Of a stretch of 64,000 bases of DNA, positions 52,285 through 60,760 are shown one piece after another (position 1 is the stretch's first letter; each line of letters starts with the position of its first letter). Origin of the DNA: Brenneria nigrifluens DSM 30175 = ATCC 13028 (lineage in GTDB: Bacteria > Pseudomonadota > Gammaproteobacteria > Enterobacterales > Enterobacteriaceae). Where the stretch lies: contig NZ_CP034036.1 in the NCBI RefSeq assembly GCF_005484965.1, forward strand, positions 3,038,001 to 3,102,000, given 5' to 3'. The notes beneath the pieces were generated by a model. The model saw nothing but the letters and a program-made list of their open reading frames with translations. It was not told the DNA's origin and searched no databases. The position numbers and the translations under genes are program-made.

Positions 52285-53304
52285 TTACGCAACCTGCGTA
52301 TTTAAATCGGCAAGCTGCTTCCAACTGGTATCATCAACGTAAATACCCTCTTCGAGACGCTGACGATATTTTTGTTTTTCCGGATCGCCCGGCAATAATA
52401 ACTCCCCGTCGTCACGCGACTGGCGAACCCAGGCCAATAAAGCAGGAATTTCCTGGCGGTAAGTTTCCGCGCCGCCTAAGCGTTGCGGATCGATCAGAAT
52501 GGACAGCATGCTGTTGATAATCTGTTTTTTTTCTCTCTTTGCCGTGCGTTCGGTTCGGCCGCCGGTCAAGGCCGCCCCCAGCAGCGAGCAAATAAGCGAT
52601 AGCCCCGCCCCTTTATGCTGACCGAACGGCAGCAGCGCCCCCAGCGGCTGCTCCATCAGCCAGCGCGGATCGACCGTCGGTTTCCCCTGATTATCAACGA
52701 TGCACCCCGGCGGCAGTTGTTTCCCTTCATTCCAGGCGATACGCGCTTTATTACCGGCTATCACGCTGGTGGCGAAATCGAGAATCACCGGTTCGTCGCC
52801 GTCGACCGGTACCCCCACGCAGAAAGGATTGGTGCCGAAACGGGGCAGTTCCCCCTGCCACGGCAGTACCACCGTGGAATGAACATTGGCGAAATGCAGG
52901 GAAACCAGACCGGCGCTCGCCGCCTGTTCAGCCCAGGCGCCGATGCGCCCCAGGTGGTGCGCGTCCGCCAGACTGACCACGGCGACCCCCTGATCCAGCG
53001 CGCGGGAGATCCCTTCGGCTAACGCCTGCCGCGCCACCACCTGCCCGAATCCCTGCCGGCCGTCGAAAGAGATCAACGGCCCGAAATCCAGCGTTTTTTC
53101 AGCATTGGCGTGAGGTGACAGCCCCCCTTCCCGGATAGCGGCGATATAGCGCGGCAGCATGCTGACGCCGTGCGAATCATGCCCCTTAAGGCTCGACTCC
53201 ACCAGATTATCCGCCACAATCTGCGCCACGCTGGCATCCACCGCGACATTGACTAATTGGGTGCGCAGATAATCTCGTAAATAATGATGACTAAATACCG
53301 GCAT
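52285..53304 (-). CDS. Ldh2/ComC-family NAD(P)-dependent 2-hydroxyacid dehydrogenase
   Basis: 339 residues from ATG 53304. It belongs to the malate/L-lactate/sulfolactate dehydrogenase family (Ldh2), which has its own fold. The segments GHDSHGVSMLPRYI, NAHHLGRIGAWAE-type (ADAHHLGRIGAWAEQA) and FGTNPFCVGVPV are characteristic. ComC of sulfonate-degrading bacteria oxidises (R)-sulfolactate to sulfopyruvate; its association with CuyA and a sulfonate importer makes that the favoured role. Malate or lactate dehydrogenase are alternatives. First gene of its operon, divergent from the HcxA-like gene. Confidence 0.82.
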   Translation of the reverse strand: MPVFSHHYLRDYLRTQLVNVAVDASVAQIVADNLVESSLKGHDSHGVSMLPRYIAAIREGGLSPHANAEKTLDFGPLISFDGRQGFGQVVARQALAEGISRALDQGVAVVSLADAHHLGRIGAWAEQAASAGLVSLHFANVHSTVVLPWQGELPRFGTNPFCVGVPVDGDEPVILDFATSVIAGNKARIAWNEGKQLPPGCIVDNQGKPTVDPRWLMEQPLGALLPFGQHKGAGLSLICSLLGAALTGGRTERTAKREKKQIINSMLSILIDPQRLGGAETYRQEIPALLAWVRQSRDDGELLLPGDPEKQKYRQRLEEGIYVDDTSWKQLADLNTQVA

Positions 53305-53727
53305 AATCAACTCTGAATACTGAATTAAATAGTGTAGGCAACACTATAACGCCGGCGTTTTTATCCCTAAATGAGAAATAAAACTATCTATAGACAATAT
53401 TGTTCTAATGAAATAAGTATCCGATATTTAATTGATATTTAATAAACAACGGGGCATTTATTCTAAGTTATTCCAAAATAGACTTTATAAATAAACAACA
53501 ATTTCCCTATAAAGCCGGACGAACGGAAATCAGACTTTATCTATATTAAAAGCACCTAAAATTATGTCGTTCTCTCAATTGCCGCGGTTCAACATAAGAC
53601 AATTTCGCCCTCGCCCGGTTATGCAAAATTCATCCATGCATAATCAGAATCATTCTTTTGCCGCTTTCCGCATCGCTGCTACAACTGATTTATTTCCTTT
53701 TCCGCGGACATATCGGAGGTCACGGAC
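53305..53727. promoter_or_regulatory. Divergent promoter region, sulfonate operon / HcxA-like gene
   Basis: A 423-bp AT-rich gap between the ComC-like gene (minus) and the HcxA-like gene (plus). Both promoters lie here. CysB or Cbl binding is plausible because of the downstream genes, but these proteins lack a tight consensus and no site can be named. No gene is apparent. Confidence 0.4.
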
Positions 53728-54837
53728 ATGATCGCAATACAAGCGCCTGGAACCTATCTGAATCGTGATGGCGTCATCGGCGCCGTCGGTGAGTTTGTAA
53801 AACCGCTGGCCGAAACCCTGTTGATTATTACCAGCCCGCAGGCATGGCTGGCGACGTCAGAAAAAGTCGAGCACAGCCTGAACCTACAGGGTTTGAAGTA
53901 TCGGATTGAATTTCTGCCGGGCGACTGCACCAAGCCGGCAATAGAAGCATTGACCCTTCAGGCGCGAGAGTTTGGGGCCGAATTGATTCTGGGAATCGGC
54001 GGGGGCCGGGTATTGGATTCGGCCAAAGCCGTCGGTGAAGTCTTGGGGCAGATACCGGTCATTACCGTTCCGACCATTGCGGCGACCTGTGCCGCCTGGT
54101 CGCCCATCAGCGTGATTTACAGCGAGACGGGAGCGCATCAGGGGCCGTTGGCGCTGAAGCGGTTGCCCGTATGGGTACTGGTCGACGGCGAAGTGATTGC
54201 GCAAAGCCCGCCGCGCTACCTTAAGGCCGGCATCGTTGACGCGCTGGCAAAGTGGTATGAATTCCAGCCCTATCTGCGCAATGGGGACGAGGGACTGGCT
54301 CTGGCGCTGAAAGCGCAGGCCGCCAGGTTGGCGGTGGACACGTTTAACCGCTACGGCGAACAGGCCATTGCGGATAATCAGCAAAAGCAGGTCACGCCGG
54401 CCTTACGCAAAGTGATTGACGCCGCGATCGCGCTGGCGGGCGTGGCTAACAGCATGAAAGACGATGTGCCGCGTATCGGCGTCGCTCACGCCATTCATAA
54501 CAGCATGACGCGCCTGCCGGAATTACATCACTGGCTGCACGGTGAAAAAGTGGGATTCGGTCTGGCGGTCCAGGCCTTCCTCGAACATGACGATGCGCAT
54601 GATAGAGAAGAGCTGTTATTGCAGCTTCGCCGCTACGGCAGTCCGCTGACGCTGGATTCGCTCGGCCTCGGCGACCGGCCTGCTCAGGTTGATGAGATTG
54701 TTAAAAACGTGAAGATCGGCCCCCATATCGCCGCGCGGCTGCCCTTTTCCGTCGAGCCGGAAAGCATTGGCAAGGCGTTGTGGAGTACGCAACAGCTCAC
54801 GGCATTCGCCGTGGTTAATGATAATCGCGCCGCCTGA
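53728..54837 (+). CDS. HcxA/GldA-like iron-containing 2-hydroxyacid or glycerol dehydrogenase
   Basis: 369 residues, preceded by GGAGG eight bases from the ATG. It belongs to the GldA branch of iron-type alcohol dehydrogenases: GIGGGRVLDSAKAV binds the NAD(P) pyrophosphate, VPTIAATCAAWSPISVIYSETG lies by the active site, and the metal-binding histidines are in AHAIHNSMT and HWLHGEKV. The TIAATCAAW stretch is shared with E. coli HcxA (YbdH), which reduces 2-oxo acids. It is divergent from the sulfonate operon and could reduce or oxidise a 2-hydroxy acid of the same pathway, such as sulfopyruvate/sulfolactate (inference). Confidence 0.8.
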   Translation: MIAIQAPGTYLNRDGVIGAVGEFVKPLAETLLIITSPQAWLATSEKVEHSLNLQGLKYRIEFLPGDCTKPAIEALTLQAREFGAELILGIGGGRVLDSAKAVGEVLGQIPVITVPTIAATCAAWSPISVIYSETGAHQGPLALKRLPVWVLVDGEVIAQSPPRYLKAGIVDALAKWYEFQPYLRNGDEGLALALKAQAARLAVDTFNRYGEQAIADNQQKQVTPALRKVIDAAIALAGVANSMKDDVPRIGVAHAIHNSMTRLPELHHWLHGEKVGFGLAVQAFLEHDDAHDREELLLQLRRYGSPLTLDSLGLGDRPAQVDEIVKNVKIGPHIAARLPFSVEPESIGKALWSTQQLTAFAVVNDNRAA

Positions 54838-54932
54838 TGTCGTTGAAAAGCCCGGCCTCCCACTTGTCAGGGGGAGGAGCAAAAATTCGCTCCCCCTTTG
54901 CCAGGTGAGGCGCAAAACTCCCTCCCCTGCGA

Positions 54933-55309
54933 CTGTCTCTTATACACAAATCCAAGGAACCTCTAGAGGCCATGTGTATTCTGGTCTTGGATCTTGGTTT
55001 TTTGCTTTTGGTCGGCGTAAAAAATTATGCTGAGGAATGGGAGGTCTCCCGAATGAGCCGCATGGACGCGGCGAAAGCCAGTGCCGCGCCGGGAGCGCGT
55101 CAATGGCGGTTCGACAGGAGACCTCCGATTCCGAAGGCACCGCGAAGCGGCATAATTTCAGCCGGAAGCCAGGGTTCTCAGGGCTGCGGCGCTTGAGCGT
55201 CCTGAGTCGGGCGCGTGCTACGACGTGGCATAAAAATACTATTCTTTTCGCGCACGAAATAACACTGAGCTTACATATACCGTTAACAGTAAATGTGACT
55301 AAGAGACAG
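54933..55309. mobile_element. 377-bp non-autonomous element with IS50-like ends and 9-bp target duplication
   Basis: Left end CTGTCTCTTATACACA (54933-54948) and right end the reverse complement of CTGTCTCTTAGTCACA (55294-55309) form imperfect terminal inverted repeats like the ends of IS50/Tn5. The 9-bp direct repeat CCCCTGCGA flanks both sides (54924-54932 and 55310-55318), the duplication length of the IS4/IS50 family. The interior carries no transposase, so it needs one in trans: a MITE-like element. Before insertion the site read CCTCCCCTGCGAAGGGGAGG, a palindrome; the element landed in its loop. Short reading frames inside are not convincing genes. Confidence 0.85.
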
Positions 55310-55358
55310 CCCCTGCGAAGGGGAGGCTGGGGTCAATAATGGCAACGCGGCGAGATAA

Positions 55359-56681
55359 TTACCCCTGCTCCTGCCGCACGGGTTCGCTATTCCCGCTGTG
55401 CAGTTCGCGTTCGTAGGCCCGCGCTTTTTTCTCGTCAAACTGGCGTTCCCATTTGGCAATCACCAGCACGGCCAGGGCATTGCCCACCACGTTCAGCGCG
55501 GTACGCGCCATATCCAGAATACGGTCCACGCCGGCGATAAACGCCAGACCTTCCAGCGGGATCCCCACGCTGCCGAGGGTTGCCAGCAGAACCACAAAAG
55601 AGACGCCGGGAACGCCGGCGATCCCTTTCGAGGTCAGCATCAGGGTCAGCACCAGCACAATTTCCTGCCCGATAGAGAGATCGATGCCATACAGTTGCGC
55701 GATAAAGATCGCCGCGATGCTCTGGTACAGCGTCGAACCATCCAGATTAAACGAATAACCGGTCGGCACCACAAAACTGGTGATCGATTTCGGCGCGCCG
55801 TACGCTTCCATCTTCTCGATAATGCGCGGCAGCACGGTTTCCGAACTGGCGGTGGAGTAAGAGAGGATCAGTTCGTCTTTCAGAATGCGAATCAATGTGG
55901 TGATGCGCAATTTACACAGGCGGGCAATTCCCCCCAGCACGATCAGGGCAAAGAACAGTATGGCGCCGTAAACCAGCACCACCAGCTTTGCCAACGGCAG
56001 TAACGAGGCGAAACCGAAGTTCGCCACCGTGACCGAAATCAGCGCGAATACGCCGACCGGCGCATAGCGCATGATCATATGCGTCACTTTGAACATGGTT
56101 TCCGAGACGCCGCGAAACACGTTCAACAGGGGATCGCGATGCTCTTTTGACAGCGATGACAGCCCCAGACCGAACAGCACCGAGAAGAAAATAATCGGCA
56201 GCATGTCGCCGTTGGCCACCGCGGCAAAAATATTCGGCGGGATCAGCGACAGAACGGTGCTCACCAGGCTATGAGAGCCGCTTTGCACCTGTTCGGTGGT
56301 TTTTTCATATTGCGAGATATCCGCAGAGGTCAGGATCGACATATCGATGCCCGTCCCCGGTTGAAACACGTTCGCCAGGGTAATACCCAAAATAATGGCT
56401 AATGTGGTGACCACCTCAAAATAGATAATGGTCTTCAAACCGATGCGGCCCAGCTTTTTGGCGTCGCCGACCCCGGCAATCCCCACAATCAAGGTGGCGA
56501 TAACGATGGGTACGACGATCATCTTAATCAGGCGGATAAAGATATCGCCGGCCGGGCTGAGAATATTACCGATCAGCCATTGGCGGCTGTCCGCCTGTTC
56601 GTGCAATACGGTGCCGAGCGCGATACCAAGCGCCAGCGCAATAAGAATTTGCCAGGCCAGACTGATTTTCTGTGTTTTCAT
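55359..56681 (-). CDS. gltP: Glutamate/aspartate:proton symporter GltP
   Basis: 440 residues from ATG 56681 (MKTQKISLAWQ), with GGAAAA before it; an in-frame start six codons earlier is possible. The sequence follows E. coli GltP closely: LAWQILIALALGIALG, SPAGDIFIRLIKMIVVPIV, ILSYSTASSETVLPRIIEKMEAYGAPKSITSFVVPTGYSFNLDGSTLYQ, and GVPGVSFVVLLATLGSVGIP. It imports L-glutamate and L-aspartate with protons; it may also take aspartate analogues. It lies next to the mobile element but is intact. Confidence 0.93.
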   Translation of the reverse strand: MKTQKISLAWQILIALALGIALGTVLHEQADSRQWLIGNILSPAGDIFIRLIKMIVVPIVIATLIVGIAGVGDAKKLGRIGLKTIIYFEVVTTLAIILGITLANVFQPGTGIDMSILTSADISQYEKTTEQVQSGSHSLVSTVLSLIPPNIFAAVANGDMLPIIFFSVLFGLGLSSLSKEHRDPLLNVFRGVSETMFKVTHMIMRYAPVGVFALISVTVANFGFASLLPLAKLVVLVYGAILFFALIVLGGIARLCKLRITTLIRILKDELILSYSTASSETVLPRIIEKMEAYGAPKSITSFVVPTGYSFNLDGSTLYQSIAAIFIAQLYGIDLSIGQEIVLVLTLMLTSKGIAGVPGVSFVVLLATLGSVGIPLEGLAFIAGVDRILDMARTALNVVGNALAVLVIAKWERQFDEKKARAYERELHSGNSEPVRQEQG

Positions 56682-57187
56682 AGCGATTTTCCGTTTCAAA
56701 ACTCCTCGCCAGGAACGAATGGCGATAGCGCAAATTCCGGTTCAACGTGAACCGTAAAATAAGCGTGGAGACAGCGAGTATCAGGCATGTTTGGATGGGG
56801 CAGTTACCGACGTTTATTGTCGAATCGGTACGCAGAATGAATCACATATTTATGCAATAAAAACCCACAACTCTTTGTATCTAAAAAAAAATACCAAACA
56901 TATGTTATTGTTATGCGTGGGGATGCTACTATCCCGCCACGGCGAGATCAAGTGGATTGTTAATCGCGGAAACCATAACTATGCTAACGGAATGCATTAG
57001 CCCGGCTGCTTGGACGAGGCGGAAACCAGGTAAAACGGCGGCGGGAAAAGCAGGCAGCCAGAAATTTTCTGGCTGATGAATCAGATACCCATGCGACGGG
57101 CTTCAAGGTTCGCAACGACGCAAAACCAGCCAATCTCCCAGGCGCCGACTGAGCCGGGCGATTGGAGTAAGCGCCGCTTGCCGCGGG
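56682..57187. other. Intergenic region between gltP and cbl
   Basis: This 506-bp stretch holds the gltP promoter and the end of cbl. A 7-bp stem hairpin (CAGCCAG/CTGGCTG) at 57055-57075 may belong to cbl's 3' end, although it has no T-run. Short ORFs here have no good ribosome binding site. Confidence 0.4.
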
Positions 57188-58141
57188 TCAGATTTGATAG
57201 TCGATCACATTCTCGTCGTTCTCGGCAAAGACCTTGTCTTTAATCTCGGCCAGAGACAGCTCGGTATTACACAGCTGGATAAACTTCCAGGCATAGTTAC
57301 GCTGTAACTGATTCTTTTTCAACCCCAGCCACACGGTATTGGCTTCAAACAGATGTTCGGCGTTCAAGCGCACCAGCCCTTTGTCGCGAACCGCATCGTA
57401 GGCCTTGTCAGCCAGAATGCCGACCCCCAGTCCCAGTTCGACATAGGTTTTGATGACGTCTGAGTCCTGTGCGCTCAGGGTAATATCCGGCGCCATGCCC
57501 GCCGCCTGAAAGGCGCGGTCGACGCGGGAACGCCCGGTAATCCCCTGACGATAGGTAATCAGCGGCGCCGCGTTAAGCATATCCAGCGTCACCACCGGCT
57601 CGCGCGCCAGCGGGTGATCTTCCGGCACCACGATTGAATGGTGCCAGCGGTAATAGGGAAAAGCCGCCAGAGAAGCATCGTTAATCAGGCGTTCACTGGC
57701 AATGCCGATATCCGCTTCCCCTGAATGCAGCATCGTCACAATCTCTTCAGGCGTGCCCTGATTAAGCACCAGACGTACCTGGGGATAAAGCGCGCGGAAC
57801 GCTTTTATCACCTGAGGCAAACTGTAACGCGCCTGGGTATGGGTGGTGGCAATGACCAGTTGGCCGGTATCATTGTTGGTAAATACGTTGGCCAACCGGC
57901 GGATATTGCTGGCGTCGTTCAGGATCCTTTCCGCCACAATCAGCAGTTCTTTGCCCGGTTCGGTCATGCCCAGCAGGCGTTTACCCCGGCGGACAAATAT
58001 TTCAATCCCCAGTTCTTCTTCCAGCTCGCGGATATGACGACTCACCCCGGATTGCGAGGTAAACAGGGTATTCGCCACTTCGGTCAGGTTGTAATTGCAC
58101 CGTGCTGATTCACGAATAATCTTCAGTTGCTGAAAATTCAC
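57188..58141 (-). CDS. cbl: LysR-type sulfur regulator Cbl
   Basis: 317 residues, strongly like E. coli Cbl: MNFQQLKIIRESARCNYNLTEVANTLFTSQSGVSRHIRELEEELGIEIFVRRGKRLLGMTEPGKEL at the DNA-binding end; LITYRQGITGRSRVDRAFQAAGM and SAQDSDVIKTYVELGLGVGILA in the effector domain; the C-terminal VIDYQI matches Cbl and not CysB. Cbl activates tau and ssu genes under sulfate starvation. In this window two sulfonate-type importers and a CuyA-like lyase are plausible targets. Confidence 0.9.
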   Translation of the reverse strand: MNFQQLKIIRESARCNYNLTEVANTLFTSQSGVSRHIRELEEELGIEIFVRRGKRLLGMTEPGKELLIVAERILNDASNIRRLANVFTNNDTGQLVIATTHTQARYSLPQVIKAFRALYPQVRLVLNQGTPEEIVTMLHSGEADIGIASERLINDASLAAFPYYRWHHSIVVPEDHPLAREPVVTLDMLNAAPLITYRQGITGRSRVDRAFQAAGMAPDITLSAQDSDVIKTYVELGLGVGILADKAYDAVRDKGLVRLNAEHLFEANTVWLGLKKNQLQRNYAWKFIQLCNTELSLAEIKDKVFAENDENVIDYQI

Positions 58142-58532
58142 CCTTCACTCCATCACTGTTGCGCCATTCAGAATGTAACATTGATACGAAGAAATAATGC
58201 CCGGGACAAATAAGGAAATCGATTTGATTATATTTTTTTATACTAAGAAAAGTTAGCCGATGCCTTTTAGACAAAAACAAAGGCAAAAAGCAACAATAAA
58301 TTCTTTATATTCAATAAATTAAAAATACATTATCATAAACGGACACATCAGCGCCCATCACGTGATAAATCTTTTAGATATTAGTTATAATCTTCAAGTC
58401 TAATAATTTGCCCGACCGGCGCTATCGACGCCGGGTATGGAAATAGCGATACAGGTGACGGAATAAGCGTTAAGCTGCGGTGAAAAGCTAATTCAGGCGC
58501 GCGTCGCTCAAACGGTTAAAATAAGGTTTATC
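58142..58532. other. Divergent intergenic region cbl / EamA transporter
   Basis: A 391-bp AT-rich region between the divergently transcribed cbl gene and the EamA transporter. It should contain both promoters. In E. coli, cbl is controlled by CysB, but no clear box could be assigned. I see no gene. Confidence 0.35.
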
Positions 58533-59510
58533 ATGTTGACTGGCGTTGTTTTCGCCCTTTGTGCCGGGCTGATGTGGGGATTGATTTTTGTCGGCCCCCT
58601 GCTGGTGCCTGAATACCCCGCCGCGTTGCAATCGACCGGCCGCTATCTTGCCTTCGGCCTGATCGCTTTACCGCTGGCCTGGCTCGATCGCCATCGGTTG
58701 CGGCTGCTTAGCGGCAAAGACTGGCGCGAGGCGCTCAAACTCTCCGCCATCGGCAACCTGCTCTACTATTTCTGCCTGGCCAGCGCCATTCAGCGTACCG
58801 GCGCCCCGGTTTCGACCATGATTATCGGCACCTTGCCGGTGGCGATCGCCGTTAGCGCCAATCTGCTCTACGGCAGGCATGACGGCAAGGTGTTATGGCG
58901 GCAGCTGGCTCCCGCGCTGTTGCTTATCGCCGCCGGGCTGCTTCTGGTCAATATCGCGGAGCTGAGCGCCGCGACGGCTTCGCTGGACCTCTGGCGCTAT
59001 CTTGGCGGCATCGCGCTGGCGCTGGCGGCGATGGCCTGCTGGACCTGGTATCCGCTGCGCAACGCGCGCTGGCTGCGAGAAAACACCGGCAAAACGCCCA
59101 CAACCTGGGCCACCGCGCAGGGGCTGGTCACCCTGCCCTTGGCTTTGCTGGGATACCTGCTGGTTTGCGGCCAGTTGGCGCTCGGCCGCGAGGATTTCCC
59201 CCTGCCGTTCGGCCCGCGGCCGGCGGTGTTTATTACCCTGATGATCGTTATCGGCCTGTTTTGCTCATGGCTGGGCACGCTATGCTGGAACGAAGCCAGC
59301 CAGCGGTTGCCGACCGTGCTGATCGGCCCGCTGGTGGTGTTTGAAACGCTGGCGGGGCTGACCTATTCATTTATCATCCGCCACTCCTGGCCGCCGCTGC
59401 TGACGCTGGGCGGCGTGTTCTGCCTGGTTGCCGGCGTGATTTATGCGGTCAGAATCAAGCCCCGGCCGGTGGTGGTGCCGGTGGCGGTCGCCGATCCGGC
59501 GGGGAAATAA
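58533..59510 (+). CDS. EamA/DMT-family inner-membrane transporter
   Basis: 325 residues with ten hydrophobic segments arranged as two repeats, the EamA (drug/metabolite transporter) layout. It starts MLTGVVFALCAGLMWGLIFVGP. The sequence GTLPVAIAVSANLLYG in the first half and GPLVVFETLAGLTYSFI in the second match typical EamA half-repeats. It is divergent from cbl. Family members export amino acids or other metabolites; the substrate is unknown. It may belong to cbl-controlled sulfur metabolism, but only position suggests this. Confidence 0.85.
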   Translation: MLTGVVFALCAGLMWGLIFVGPLLVPEYPAALQSTGRYLAFGLIALPLAWLDRHRLRLLSGKDWREALKLSAIGNLLYYFCLASAIQRTGAPVSTMIIGTLPVAIAVSANLLYGRHDGKVLWRQLAPALLLIAAGLLLVNIAELSAATASLDLWRYLGGIALALAAMACWTWYPLRNARWLRENTGKTPTTWATAQGLVTLPLALLGYLLVCGQLALGREDFPLPFGPRPAVFITLMIVIGLFCSWLGTLCWNEASQRLPTVLIGPLVVFETLAGLTYSFIIRHSWPPLLTLGGVFCLVAGVIYAVRIKPRPVVVPVAVADPAGK

Positions 59511-59554
59511 CGCGGGAATAAGCCTGACGATACTGCTATTCGCCGCTGGCGAAA

Positions 59555-60055
59555 TCAGCTTCCGCGGGCCAGCCGCGCAAACAGTTCCGTCAGTTGCCGC
59601 TCGTCTCTGGCGCCCTGATGCTGGGCGGTGACCTTACCGCCGCCGTCAATGATAAATGACGTGGGGGTGCCGATAACCTGGTAACGCTCTTTGGTGATCC
59701 CCAGTTGATCGCGGATAACCGGGTAGTTCACCCTTTGCTGCGCCAACAGCGGGGCGATGTCCACGCCGTCCGGGTCGGTATTCACCGCCACCACCACGAT
59801 TTTATCGCCGTAGCGCTGGCTGAGTTTCTCCAGCGTCGCCATTTCCGCCAGGCAACCGCCGCAGCCCGCGGACCAGAAGTTCAGATAGACGTTTTTCCCC
59901 CGCCAGCGGCTCAGGTCCGCCGCTTGCCCGGCCAGATCATAAGCGGCCAGCGCGGGCGCCGGCGCCCCGACGCTGACCTGTTCCTCTTTACAGCCGCCGA
60001 GCAGCGCCAATGAGGCCAGCAGACAGCAGGCCGGTAAACCGTTACGCCATAACAT
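59555..60055 (-). CDS. TlpA-like thioredoxin lipoprotein
   Basis: 166 residues with a lipoprotein signal (LALLGGCKEE; lipobox LGGC). The thioredoxin fold has the active-site pair CGGC (FWSAGCGGCLAEMATLEKL) and cis-Pro at GTPTSFI. It is anchored on the periplasmic side of the membrane. Its start overlaps the ATPase gene by 14 bases. It is the last gene of a set like the Campylobacter Cj1658-Cj1665 iron uptake cluster, where a thioredoxin-like protein sits at the end as well. It may keep the periplasmic Cys or metal sites of its partners reduced. Confidence 0.87.
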   Translation of the reverse strand: MLWRNGLPACCLLASLALLGGCKEEQVSVGAPAPALAAYDLAGQAADLSRWRGKNVYLNFWSAGCGGCLAEMATLEKLSQRYGDKIVVVAVNTDPDGVDIAPLLAQQRVNYPVIRDQLGITKERYQVIGTPTSFIIDGGGKVTAQHQGARDERQLTELFARLARGS

Positions 60056-60758
60056 GATGATTTACCTCCTCGCCGAAATATTTACCGTGCTGCAAACGGA
60101 TAATACGATCGGCGAACTTACCCAGCTCGGGGTTATGCGTCACCATCACCACGGTGCGCCCCTGATGGTGCAAATCCTTGAGCAGATCCAGCACCCGCCG
60201 TTCATTTTCCTCATCCAGATTGCCGGTCGGTTCATCGGCGAAGATAACCGGCGGCTCGTTCACCAGCGCCCGGGCAATACACACCCGCTGCTGCTCGCCG
60301 CCGGAAAGCTGGCTGGGTAAATGTCCCATGCGGTGGGCCAGGCCCACCTGCTCCAGCACCCGCCGCGCCGCGGGTTCATCCACGATACTGTGGTAATGCT
60401 GCGCCAGCATGATGTTTTCCAGCGCGGTCAGAAAGGGAATCAGGTGGAATTGCTGGAACACCAGGCCGATCTTGTCGGCGCGGAATTTACGCCGCCCTTC
60501 TTCATCCAGCGCCGCGGCGTCAATGCCATCCAGCAGCACCTGACCTTCGCTGACCGTATCCAGACAGGTGAGGATATTCATCAGGGTGGTTTTACCCGAT
60601 CCCGAAGCGCCCATAATGGCGACAAACTCACCGCGGGCAATGCGAATATTGATATCCTCCAGCGCGGTAACCTGTCCAAAACGCTTGTATAGTTGGCGTG
60701 TTTCAATCACCGCCTCCGGCGCCTGCTCCGCGCCCTGCACATTTATCGATGAGGACAT
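60042..60758 (-). CDS. ABC ATP-binding protein, LolD/MacB type
   Basis: 238 residues from ATG 60758. Walker A GASGSGKTT, Q-loop VFQQFHLIPFLTALENI, signature LSGGEQQR, Walker B VIFADEPTGNLD and H-loop VTHNPE are as in the MacB/LolD subfamily that pairs with FtsX-like permeases. It overlaps the thioredoxin gene and lies two bases from the permease at 60761. It probably energises the two permeases downstream of DUF2318. Confidence 0.9.
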   Translation of the reverse strand: MSSSINVQGAEQAPEAVIETRQLYKRFGQVTALEDINIRIARGEFVAIMGASGSGKTTLMNILTCLDTVSEGQVLLDGIDAAALDEEGRRKFRADKIGLVFQQFHLIPFLTALENIMLAQHYHSIVDEPAARRVLEQVGLAHRMGHLPSQLSGGEQQRVCIARALVNEPPVIFADEPTGNLDEENERRVLDLLKDLHHQGRTVVMVTHNPELGKFADRIIRLQHGKYFGEEVNHHVMA

Positions 60759-60760
60759 CG

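Noticed and set aside
54933..54951. The CTGTCTCTTATACACA sequence could be a sequencing adapter left in the assembly.
   Set aside because: Adapter sequence would continue as the exact mosaic end and would not be paired with an inverted end 377 bp away and a 9-bp direct repeat. The flanking duplication shows a real insertion.
56791..57000. A 69-codon plus-strand frame before cbl.
   Set aside because: It overlaps the gltP promoter region, lacks a ribosome binding site and has no recognisable motifs.
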